Shown piece by piece: positions 16,284 through 24,437 of a stretch of DNA of 64,000 bases. This DNA comes from Desulfogranum marinum. GTDB lineage: Bacteria; Desulfobacterota; Desulfobulbia; Desulfobulbales; Desulfobulbaceae. Numbering within the stretch: position 1 is the first letter of the stretch; the number at the start of each line of letters is the position of its first letter. Both the position numbers and the translations under genes were made by a program. The stretch covers positions 55,173 through 119,172 of the forward strand of contig NZ_JAFFQD010000011.1 of assembly GCF_016918565.1 (NCBI RefSeq), given 5' to 3'. The notes under the pieces were generated by a model, which was given only the letters and a program-made list of their open reading frames with translations, was not told the DNA's origin and searched no databases.

Positions 16284-16654
16284 TTGACTTCTTCCCAAGT
16301 AAAATCATCCACCCAATCCTGATCAGCCTCGCTGAAGGTCCGAAATTCACAACGGGTTACCACGTCATTTTTCAAAGTTATCACTATCATTTCATATCCG
16401 TCTCCATCCACCCAGGAACTTACTATCGGCGTATGCCCCATAAAACCGGGAAGGTCTTCATAGTATACGTACTCAACCTCGACCGGTGAGACTCTGCGTT
16501 GTCCGTTAGGCTCTCCAAGATAGAGCTGCACATCATTTAATGTTGTTACTCCGGGCTTGATCAGTGATGCATCTGATGCAAGATGCCGTACCTCCTTGGA
16601 GTGGCACCCGCACAGCAACAACAATACAGCCACAATCATAAAAAAATGTCGCAC
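16280..16654 (-). CDS. Small outer-membrane-type lipoprotein
   Basis: About 124 residues from GTG at 16654, which has a perfect AAGGAGGT eight bases or so upstream; an ATG further up lacks one. The N-terminus is a lipoprotein signal (RHFFMIVAVLLLLCGCHSK) with lipobox LLCGC. The mature part has SLIKPGVTTLNDVQLYLGEP, resembling SmpA/BamE-like folds in which a small protein monitors or stabilises envelope complexes. That resemblance is weak and the family is not certain. It is first in the operon with pcm. Confidence 0.7.
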   Translation of the reverse strand: MRHFFMIVAVLLLLCGCHSKEVRHLASDASLIKPGVTTLNDVQLYLGEPNGQRRVSPVEVEYVYYEDLPGFMGHTPIVSSWVDGDGYEMIVITLKNDVVTRCEFRTFSEADQDWVDDFTWEEVK

Positions 16655-16749
16655 AAGTACCTCCTTGTCTACTCCTGTAACCAGAGCAACCATTCAAGAC
16701 CTTAAAAAAACGACCTTTGTCATTTCAGCGCATTAATAATAAGAAAAAA

Positions 16750-16791
16750 AGAAAAGGTTGTGTTCATATATCGTGAACACAACCTTTTTTC
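16750..16791 (-). terminator. Bidirectional terminator after htpG
   Basis: A perfect inverted repeat, GGTTGTGTTCA (16756-16766) and TGAACACAACC (16774-16784), with a 7-base loop and A/T runs on both sides. It ends htpG transcription on the minus strand. Confidence 0.85.
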
Positions 16792-16882
16792 AAGCCAAGA
16801 GTAGGATCACACCACAAGGTGCCGTCATCACAGCCGAGCAGATGCGGCCCAGCACCCGGGTAATCACTGTCTGTTCATGCGG

Positions 16883-18769
16883 TTAAGACTCTTCACCGGC
16901 TGCCCGCTCCAGAATACGATAATTGCGGCTGACCATTTCCATGGGATCGATAACCAGTCCTGCCTGAATCAGGGCATTGTCATACACCTGGTCGACAATG
17001 ATGCCTGCAAAATCGGGATCTGCATCCTTGAGAGAGGCCAACTTCTTAATCAATGAACTGGAACCATTGATCTCCATATCCTTTTTGGAGTGCATCGCTC
17101 CCAAGCCGCCCTCCTGCCCGGAAGCTTGCATGATCCGCTCCATGGAGGAGGTCATGAATCCGTCCACATTCACAATCATGGCAGGGCTATCAACCAGTCT
17201 GGTTGAACTTTTAACATCCTGCACACGATCACCAAGACGTTCTTTTATCCACTTGCACAGCGCCTCCACCTGATCCGCGGGCAAAGCCTCACCCTGCTCC
17301 TTGTCTTCGGTAGAGCTGGTATCTTCGGTTGATTCGGGCAAACGGATATCAGCTGTATCTGCTGAGACCAGTTTTTTACCGTCATATTCCCCCAGATGAT
17401 TAAGGACAAAATCATCAATTGGCTCAAGGGTGTAAAAAATTTCAATACCGCGTTTCTTGAACATCTCCACGTAAGGTCCATTTTCCACAGCAGCCCTGCT
17501 CGGACCATTGATAAAATAGATCTTATCCTGACCATCTTTCATTCTGGCGATATAATCATCCAGGGAGACCATCTCACCGGCTTCGCTTCCAGAGGATTCG
17601 AAGCGGAGCAGCTTGCCCAGATCATCGCGGAACTCAAAATCAGAGGTTACGCCTTCCTTGATAAAAATGCCGAAGGTCTTCCAGAACTGCTGATAGCCCT
17701 CTGCATCCTTTTTGGCCTGCTCATTAAGGAACTTGATAAAACGCTTTGTCAGTACCTTGCGTAACTTATACACCAACGCATTATCCTGCAGCGACTGGCG
17801 GGAGATATTGAGCGGCAGATCTTCCGAGTCGACCACACCCTTGAGAAAACGTAGCCATTCCGGCAGGATATTTTCACTGTGCTGATCAATCAGAACTTTC
17901 TGACAATAGAGGTTAACCCCCGGCTGCATCCGGCCCATACCCGCAACTTCGAAGTTATCCTTAGGCACATACACCAACGCATTAATTGCCAACGGTGCAT
18001 CCGCTGAGAAATGAAGCCTGTACATCGGTTCATCGGCGGCGTTACCAATAAATTTATAAAATTCAGTATATTCCTCTTCAGTGATCTCGCTTTTAGAGCG
18101 GGACCAGATTGCCTGGACCGTATTCACGGTCGTACCTTCCACCTTGACCGGAAAGGGAACAAACGTAGAGTACTGCTTAATAATATGCTCAACCGTAAAC
18201 TTGGTGGCATAGGTCTCGGCATCTTCCTTCAGGTCGATGATAATTTTGGTGCCTCGATGAAGCCCTTCACAGGGGCTGACGGTATAGGTTCCTCCACCAT
18301 CCGAGATCCATTCGTGTCCTTCGCTGCCGTCCCATGAACGGGTTTGCACCGTCACTTTTTTGGCAGCCATGAATACCGAGTAAAAGCCGACACCAAACTG
18401 ACCGATGAGGCTGACATCTTTTTTCACGGCCTCGGCAAGCTCTTCAAAAAAACGGCTGGAACCGGAATGGGCAATAGTCCCCAGGTTGGTTTCCAACTCC
18501 TCTTTGGTCATACCAATGCCGGTATCAGTGATGGTTAAGGTCTTCTTTTTATCATCACAGTCAATGTTGATCTCAAGCGGTACGTGGGCATCAAACTCAG
18601 CCTGCTCGACCAAACTTTGGTGTCGATATTTTTCCAGAGCATCAGCCGCATTGGAAACCAACTCTCTCACAAAAATATCTCGTTCCGTGTACAGAGAGTT
18701 AATGACAATATCCAGAACCTTCCTGGTCTCTGCTTGAAACTGTTTGGTTTCGACCTGTGCTTCAGTCAT
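16883..18769 (-). CDS. htpG: Molecular chaperone HtpG (Hsp90)
   Basis: A 628-residue bacterial Hsp90 of normal length. The N-terminal GHKL ATPase domain shows RELVSNAADAL at 35-45, DTGIGM at 82-87 and GQFGVGFYS at 123-131. The middle domain includes the catalytic-loop region LPLNISRQSLQDN, and the C-terminal dimerisation domain ends without MEEVD, as expected for bacteria. It folds client proteins in the cytosol under stress. It stands alone with its own terminator. No clear heat-shock promoter was recognised upstream. Confidence 0.97.
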   Translation of the reverse strand: MTEAQVETKQFQAETRKVLDIVINSLYTERDIFVRELVSNAADALEKYRHQSLVEQAEFDAHVPLEINIDCDDKKKTLTITDTGIGMTKEELETNLGTIAHSGSSRFFEELAEAVKKDVSLIGQFGVGFYSVFMAAKKVTVQTRSWDGSEGHEWISDGGGTYTVSPCEGLHRGTKIIIDLKEDAETYATKFTVEHIIKQYSTFVPFPVKVEGTTVNTVQAIWSRSKSEITEEEYTEFYKFIGNAADEPMYRLHFSADAPLAINALVYVPKDNFEVAGMGRMQPGVNLYCQKVLIDQHSENILPEWLRFLKGVVDSEDLPLNISRQSLQDNALVYKLRKVLTKRFIKFLNEQAKKDAEGYQQFWKTFGIFIKEGVTSDFEFRDDLGKLLRFESSGSEAGEMVSLDDYIARMKDGQDKIYFINGPSRAAVENGPYVEMFKKRGIEIFYTLEPIDDFVLNHLGEYDGKKLVSADTADIRLPESTEDTSSTEDKEQGEALPADQVEALCKWIKERLGDRVQDVKSSTRLVDSPAMIVNVDGFMTSSMERIMQASGQEGGLGAMHSKKDMEINGSSSLIKKLASLKDADPDFAGIIVDQVYDNALIQAGLVIDPMEMVSRNYRILERAAGEES

Positions 18770-19094
18770 GATACAAATCCTCTTTTTCTACTTTTTAGTG
18801 TTATTTATGAGAACGGGGCCTACCATTCATGCCGGCGCATGATTGCAATCCAGTTGCATCCCCCACGGCGACCCTCTATCCCGAATTTATCCGGGCTATG
18901 ACAGCTCTTCCATCATATGAACCATACGCGATATACAACGGCCTATACCCATTGAATAACGCGCTTTTTCACCAGAAACCCCAAGCAAGATGGGCCTTTC
19001 TTTTATCCGGCGAACATGGTAAGCACGATTAGCTGCCTGTCAAGACTCGGCACACCATGCTCCCTTTTGTAAATTTTATTTTTGTTACCACACT
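18770..19094. other. Divergent intergenic region htpG / hemG, no gene seen
   Basis: These 325 bases must contain promoters for htpG (minus) and the protoporphyrinogen oxidase (plus). Several short plus-strand frames exist but none has a ribosome site or recognisable product. No RNA gene is seen. Confidence 0.5.
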
Positions 19095-20495
19095 ATGGAC
19101 AATCAATTCTACGACGTCTGCATCATCGGTACCGGCATATCAGGGCTTTCCACGGCTGCCTTCCTCCTCGATCAGCAACCGGATCTACGCATTTTAATGC
19201 TGGAAAAAACAGAGCAAAGCGGTGGAGCCATCAGCAGTTATCACCAGGATGGATTCCTGGCCGAATGGGGTCCCCACGGATTTCTTGATAACTGTGAGGC
19301 CAGCAGAGAGCTTATTCGCTTCGCATCCCTTGAAGGTGAATTGGAAACAACACCACTTGCCGAGTTTGTCCGCTATGTCTGCCTGGACGGCAGACTCCAA
19401 TGCATTCCCCAAACGCCGCTGCGCATCCTCAGGCAACCATTGATCTCTGTTCCGGCAAAGTTACGCGTACTCGCAGATCTCTGGAAAAAGCCCATGCCGG
19501 CCTCCCCTTCTGTGGCCCAGTGGGTTGAATACAGGTTTGGAAAAGCTCTGCTCCCTTTTGCAGATGCCGTTTTTACCGGTACCTATGCCGGTGACATCAA
19601 CAAACTAAAAATTGATGCAGTAATGCCCGGTGTCAGAGCCCTTGAGCAACAACACGGTTCTGTTATTCGTGGCGTCATCAAAAAAATGTTTGCCAAACGC
19701 AAAGGGGACCATAAACGTAAAGGCATGCCTGCAATGACCAGTTTCAAGGGAGGAATGGGCAGGCTCCCGCAACGCCTTAGCGAGAAAATCGGCGACAAAG
19801 CCACTATACTCTATAACACCGAGGCAACCGCACTGACCAAAACAGATGACCAATGGCAGGTAGCCACAGGTGCTACGACCTACCACTGTGCCGATCTGGT
19901 TGTTGCACTTCCTGTGAATGCAGGTCTTCCTCTGCTGAGACAGGCACAGCCCATGCATCCACCGCTTGCAAGTATCCCGGAGGCCCGTATTATTTCTGTA
20001 ATCCTCGGCTTCACAGAAGAAGCGCAGATCCCCTTTGGTTTTGGCTACCTGGCACCTGAAAGAGAAGAACGATTCTCCCTTGGCACCCTGTTTTCTTCCC
20101 ATATGTTTCCCGGTCGCGCTCCTCAAGGGCATCAAATAATAGAAGTGCTGGTGGGCGGACGTCGACATGCAAAACGGCTCCAGCTTACAGACAATGAGCT
20201 GATCAATCACGTGTACCAGGATATTCGTCAAATTATGGACCTGCCCAAGGCCCCATGTTTCAGCAAAGTTTTACGCTCCCCTTATGGTATTCCTCAACTG
20301 GAGAGCGGATATACTGATCTTCTTGCCTGGCGGGAAAGGGTAATGCAGGGCGAACCCAATCTGCATATTTGCGGATTCGGCTGGAAGGGTATCGGTATAA
20401 ATGACATGACCCAAGAAGGCCGGAAAATGGCGCAAAGGATTATAACCAGACAGGAACAGGGAGATAGTGCAGAGGTGAAGGGAGTTTACTTCTAA
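19095..20495 (+). CDS. hemG: Protoporphyrinogen oxidase (FAD-dependent, HemG/HemY type)
   Basis: A 466-residue flavoprotein. It has an N-terminal Rossmann dinucleotide motif IIGTGISGLSTA at 10-21, followed by the acidic ribose contact MLEKTEQSGG. The family segments AEWGPHGFLDN, a central domain (YRFGKALLPFADAVFTGTYA) and a C-terminal FAD-contact motif ICGFGWKGIGINDM are present. It oxidises protoporphyrinogen IX (or coproporphyrinogen in some lineages) late in haem synthesis; hemY is the other name in use. Oxygen-dependent enzymes are surprising in strict anaerobes but do occur in this group. It converges with dnaA across a shared terminator. Confidence 0.88.
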   Translation: MDNQFYDVCIIGTGISGLSTAAFLLDQQPDLRILMLEKTEQSGGAISSYHQDGFLAEWGPHGFLDNCEASRELIRFASLEGELETTPLAEFVRYVCLDGRLQCIPQTPLRILRQPLISVPAKLRVLADLWKKPMPASPSVAQWVEYRFGKALLPFADAVFTGTYAGDINKLKIDAVMPGVRALEQQHGSVIRGVIKKMFAKRKGDHKRKGMPAMTSFKGGMGRLPQRLSEKIGDKATILYNTEATALTKTDDQWQVATGATTYHCADLVVALPVNAGLPLLRQAQPMHPPLASIPEARIISVILGFTEEAQIPFGFGYLAPEREERFSLGTLFSSHMFPGRAPQGHQIIEVLVGGRRHAKRLQLTDNELINHVYQDIRQIMDLPKAPCFSKVLRSPYGIPQLESGYTDLLAWRERVMQGEPNLHICGFGWKGIGINDMTQEGRKMAQRIITRQEQGDSAEVKGVYF

Positions 20496-20535
20496 AAAAA
20501 AGAGCAGGCAGCTCCCGCCACCTGCTCTTTGTGCA
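20494..20535. terminator. Bidirectional terminator between hemG and dnaA
   Basis: The arms AGAGCAGG (20501-20508) and CCTGCTCT (20521-20528) pair perfectly, with an A run before and T/A-rich sequence after. It lies between two converging genes, so it can serve both. Confidence 0.75.
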
Positions 20536-20557
20536 AAAAAATCGATGTAAAAAATGC

Positions 20558-21877
20558 TCAGTGCTCCAACTTTGAGCAGAGCATATCCACTTGCTCCTTG
20601 GTGGCTTGTTGGCGAGCCATGTCACGGGTGATAACCTTGACTGCATACAAAACCGTTGAATGGTCACGGTTGTACATCCCACCGATGTCAGCCAGTGAGT
20701 CTTTGGTAAATTTACGGGTCAAATACATTGCGATCTGACGCGGGTAAGTGATGGCTCTTTTTCTGGACCGAGATCGCAAATCGTCGGTACTGACCTTAAA
20801 CTGCTCACTGACCAGATCTCGAATACCGGCAGCAGACATTTCTTCAGTTTGGCAAACAAATCCTGACATAATTTCTTTGAGCATATCCATATCAGGAGCT
20901 TGACGACGAAGGCTCGACTTGGCCTTGATCCCGAGAATGGTGCTTTCCACCCGCCGTATGTCTCCTTTCAGTTTTCTGGCCAGGTAATCGACAAGTTCTT
21001 CGTCCAATTGCAGATTGCTGCCGTGCAGCTTATGTTGAATGATACGAGTTCTGGTGTCATAGTCAGGGCACACAATATCGGTCACCAGACCGGAAGTCAT
21101 CCGACTGCGGAAGTCTTCGTCCAAGCCCTTGAGTTTGTTAGGCGCAACTGCAGATGTCAAAATTACCCGACGGCCTGATTTAATCAGGTAATCAAGAATC
21201 GTATTCAGCTCTTCCTGGGTCTTATTTTTACCGACAAGCGTATGAACGTCTTCGACCAACAGGAGATCGCAACTGTTAATATACTTCTTGGAAAACTGCT
21301 CCATGGAGTTGGAACGGAGGTTCTTTACCATATCTGCAGTAAACTGTTGGGCAGTGAGATATTGCATCCGGGTTGCAGGTGCGGAGTTGAGCACCTCATG
21401 GACCACGGCCTGAGTCAAATGACTTTTACCAAGTCCGGTGGTGCTGTTCATGAACAGACAGTTGCCATATGTTCTATCACCAGTGGCAAGTGCAGAACAG
21501 GCAGACTGTGCCAACACATTTGATTCCCCGACCATAAATTGATCAAAGGTAAATGCCGGATGCAGAGAACGATATCTGGACTGGTTCACGGAAACGCCGG
21601 GAAGACGCAACTGTTCTCTGGAAGTACTTGTACGTGAAACCACTGGTGCCTCAGCTGCCAGCACTTTTATTTCAGGCGTCATGCCCATCTTACCGGCAGC
21701 ACCTTTCATGAGATCAATATAGCGGTCTTCAACCCATGCACAAAAATAGCGATCCGGCCCAACCAGTTCAATACTCTGTTCGCTTTGCTCTCGGCATTCT
21801 AACGGTTTAATCCACAAACCGAATTCGCTTTCCGGCAAAGAAGAGAGTAACGATGATTTGATCGCATTCCATATCAT
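20558..21877 (-). CDS. dnaA: Chromosomal replication initiator protein DnaA
   Basis: A 439-residue protein with DnaA architecture. A short domain I (FGLWIKPLECREQ) and linker precede AAA+ domain III (FTFDQFMVGESNVLA at 109-123, Walker A-like STTGLGKSHL at 145-154, Walker B LLLVEDVHTL at 205-214). The C-terminal helix-turn-helix domain carries the signature NRDHSTVLYAV at 403-413, which reads DnaA boxes. Two oddities are visible: the first Walker A glycine is Ser and the final Thr is Ser (GKS), and the Walker B segment is VED instead of the common IDD. Neither by itself excludes ATP binding. It is not followed by dnaN. An AT-rich 600-base region lies upstream. Confidence 0.9.
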   Translation of the reverse strand: MIWNAIKSSLLSSLPESEFGLWIKPLECREQSEQSIELVGPDRYFCAWVEDRYIDLMKGAAGKMGMTPEIKVLAAEAPVVSRTSTSREQLRLPGVSVNQSRYRSLHPAFTFDQFMVGESNVLAQSACSALATGDRTYGNCLFMNSTTGLGKSHLTQAVVHEVLNSAPATRMQYLTAQQFTADMVKNLRSNSMEQFSKKYINSCDLLLVEDVHTLVGKNKTQEELNTILDYLIKSGRRVILTSAVAPNKLKGLDEDFRSRMTSGLVTDIVCPDYDTRTRIIQHKLHGSNLQLDEELVDYLARKLKGDIRRVESTILGIKAKSSLRRQAPDMDMLKEIMSGFVCQTEEMSAAGIRDLVSEQFKVSTDDLRSRSRKRAITYPRQIAMYLTRKFTKDSLADIGGMYNRDHSTVLYAVKVITRDMARQQATKEQVDMLCSKLEH

Positions 21878-22481
21878 AAGGTCTTTTCCTTAAAACTACT
21901 TGATATTATTAGTAAATATGTACAGGAAGGTACTACGTGGACATCTGTTTTTTGCTATGACCATTGATGTACCTAAAATCCCTTTTCCGGTCAAAATCGA
22001 TATGGACTGATTTCAAGGTACAAATCAAGAGTATATTAACAAATTCCAGGATAATGAAAGATTCAGTGTATAGAGCGAGCTCAGGACGCATCTCCCCAAC
22101 CTACCGTTTCTTTCCTCAGCATCTTCATAAAGACACCAACAAACAACTACTTAAAAACTAACCGAACAAGTTACTAACAAGTTACTAACAACTGCATAAC
22201 TCTACAATGCTCCACACAGCTCTCCTTAACTAAAATATGCTCAATTTTCAGCTTACGAAACACCCCTATGGTTTAATTGCCCTCTATTGCGTAGTTTCCA
22301 CGTCTGTTTCGACTCAAAAAAAATGTCATTTTTTTATGACACTTTTACCCACAACGCCCATCAAGGCGTGGCACGATTGCTTACCATCTTTTTCCATTAT
22401 GTCAATGAGTTAAGGAATAAAAAAAACAAGAAAGATAGGGATCGAAAGCGCCGACAGAGGATCCATCTGTTTAAAAAAACG
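21878..22481. other. Candidate oriC / dnaA regulatory region (non-coding, AT-rich)
   Basis: These 604 bases upstream of dnaA hold no convincing gene. They contain two tandem TTACTAACA units (22171-22179 and 22182-22190), spaced one helical turn apart. A near-consensus DnaA box TTACCCACA lies at 22345-22353 (consensus TTATCCACA, one mismatch). There is also a small hairpin TGTCAT...ATGACA (22324-22341) in a very T-rich setting. Position next to dnaA, box-like repeats and AT-richness fit a replication origin or a DnaA autoregulatory region, but the number of good boxes is low. Confidence 0.35.
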
Positions 22482-23204
22482 CTATAACTGCAAGCTCCTC
22501 GCGACAGTGAAAACTTCTATCCGTTTGGGTTTTTCGCGGCGCAAAACACGAGAACATTCGTTTATGGTACTGCCAGTGGTAAAAACATCATCCACAAGGA
22601 GTATTTTTTTCCCTGTCAACAAACCCGATCTCGACAGCTGAAAACACCCTTTAAGATTTTGTCGCCGCTGTTGACCACTCAGTGAGGATTGCGGACTGGT
22701 GGCTTTGGTCCGTACTAACAAGCTTGCATGTGTTAATGTTCTCCACTGGGGAAAACAATGACGAGCAAGCACCAGAGCCTGGTTGAACCCCCGTTCCCGT
22801 AATCGCCCTATATGCAGCGGCACCGGAATAATGATATCAGGCACAGCAAAATGTGCTAACATACCTGATTGTTCGGCTATTTTTTTCAAGGTAGGTACTG
22901 CTGAGGTGGCATTGGAGAATTTAAGTGCCAATAGGAGGTTGCTTACAGGGGACTGATAAAACAAGGCAGAGCGAGCGTAATCAAAAAGATAATGATTGCG
23001 AAGGCATGATCCACAGAGATGATCTTCACCACCCGGAAAAGGCATACCGCAGGTGATGCAAAGGGGGGAGGAAATAAATCGAAGGTTGTCGCGACAGGAA
23101 GGACAGATAAGCGGAGGCCTGGATGTGTCCAGCCGTTGTTCACAGCAAAGGCACTGCGGAGGAAACAGGAGGTCGTGCAAGGCCTTAATATATGTATGCA
23201 CCAT
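22482..23204 (-). CDS. comF: ComF family phosphoribosyltransferase-like protein
   Basis: A 240-residue protein with the ComF layout. An N-terminal double zinc finger (CLCCEQ, CPSCRD, CITCGMPFPG and LCGSC) is followed by a type I phosphoribosyltransferase fold with the loop DIIIPVPLH, RERGFNQALVLA, SSLSGQQRRQNLKG and the PRPP motif ILLVDDVFTTGSTINEC. ComF proteins take part in DNA uptake during natural transformation in several bacteria, though many carriers are not known to be competent. No other competence gene is near. It is transcribed towards the dnaA upstream region. Confidence 0.9.
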   Translation of the reverse strand: MVHTYIKALHDLLFPPQCLCCEQRLDTSRPPLICPSCRDNLRFISSPLCITCGMPFPGGEDHLCGSCLRNHYLFDYARSALFYQSPVSNLLLALKFSNATSAVPTLKKIAEQSGMLAHFAVPDIIIPVPLHIGRLRERGFNQALVLARHCFPQWRTLTHASLLVRTKATSPQSSLSGQQRRQNLKGCFQLSRSGLLTGKKILLVDDVFTTGSTINECSRVLRREKPKRIEVFTVARSLQL

Positions 23205-23473
23205 CCATACTCCCCATTTAAATCTGGTATACCAATCGAAGAAAAAGCACCTGTTTATAACAACCCGCCAAGCTGCCTGGGCACTCTTTCTATCATTGTA
23301 GCCAAGGGAGACGGTGACATAACCTTGCAGATTTTATCTGTCCATGTATATTTCGACTTTGCAGAAAAGGATGAATAGACCGGCTTTCTGTTGCTATCTT
23401 TCCTTGTTACATGGAATCAATATAAAGATCACAGGCACAACCAACTACATCCACCTTAACTATCACAATCACG

Positions 23474-24235
23474 ATGTCTCCCTTTCAATATGTCCGTGCA
23501 GCAGTTACACTGATCCTTGCCCCTCCCCTGACCATTATCATTTCGACGCTTGCCTGGCTCGATCTCACCTGGTTTCGTAAAGACAAAGACAAAGCTCTTT
23601 TTTACCCCCGTCTCTGGGGCAGAATACTTTGTAAGCTTGTTGGCGCAGAGGTAGAAGTTGAAGGCCTGGAAAATATACAGCCTGACCAGACCTACATATT
23701 TGTCGGCAATCATGCCAGCCAATTCGACATCTTTAGTTTTCAAGGCTATTTCCCTTATACATTCAGATGGATCGCCAAAAAAGAACTTTTTAATATTCCT
23801 ATTTTCGGCCAAACCATGAAAAAGGTGGGCTACATCGCTATTGACCGTTCCAAAGGGCGACAAGCAATGAAAAGTCTGGACAAGGCTGCCGAGCAGATTG
23901 CCGCGGGCAATTCGGTGTTAATTTTCCCCGAAGGGACTCGCAGTTCCGATGGTAAGCTTCAGGAATTTAAGACAGGCGCTATTCTCCTGGCCATAAAGTC
24001 CGGGGTCCAGGTAGTTCCCATCGGCTTTAATGGCTCTTATTCGATACTCCCCAAGAAAAAGCTATTGGCTGACAACGGTAAAATTACCATTCGTATAGGT
24101 ACCCCCATGCCAACCAACCATTACAAATCAAGGGACAAACAAGCCCTTGCTTTGTCACTCCATAATGCTGTCCAGAAATTGTTGGACAACAAGCACAAGG
24201 TCGATGAGGCACCTACAACACCTGTCGAACAATAA
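23474..24235 (+). CDS. plsC: 1-acyl-sn-glycerol-3-phosphate acyltransferase
   Basis: A 253-residue membrane-associated acyltransferase. A hydrophobic N-terminus (LILAPPLTIIISTLAWL) precedes the PlsC motifs: NHASQFD (catalytic His-Asp), RWIAKKELFNIPIFG, FPEGTRSSDG and VVPIGFNG. It transfers an acyl chain to lysophosphatidate to make phosphatidic acid in the inner membrane. The C-terminal tail (EAPTTPVEQ) is not conserved. It is followed by bamA on the same strand after ~200 bases. A second acyltransferase domain of this family is part of the fusion protein at 54.5 kb. Confidence 0.92.
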   Translation: MSPFQYVRAAVTLILAPPLTIIISTLAWLDLTWFRKDKDKALFYPRLWGRILCKLVGAEVEVEGLENIQPDQTYIFVGNHASQFDIFSFQGYFPYTFRWIAKKELFNIPIFGQTMKKVGYIAIDRSKGRQAMKSLDKAAEQIAAGNSVLIFPEGTRSSDGKLQEFKTGAILLAIKSGVQVVPIGFNGSYSILPKKKLLADNGKITIRIGTPMPTNHYKSRDKQALALSLHNAVQKLLDNKHKVDEAPTTPVEQ

Positions 24236-24437
24236 ATTTCGCCTTCGTTCCGGAAAGGTGGCGAAAGAAGCCAACAGCATAGTAAGATTATAATTCTTTG
24301 CAAAAATAAAGGAACGTGTCATAATGCCAGCGTTATTCTTGGTAGTAGAATTTCAACACAACGTAGATTGTCTCCTGCCACATACAATCAGTTAACATAA
24401 CTTCCCTGACAAAGCTTTCTTTCACAGGAATCGTTCA

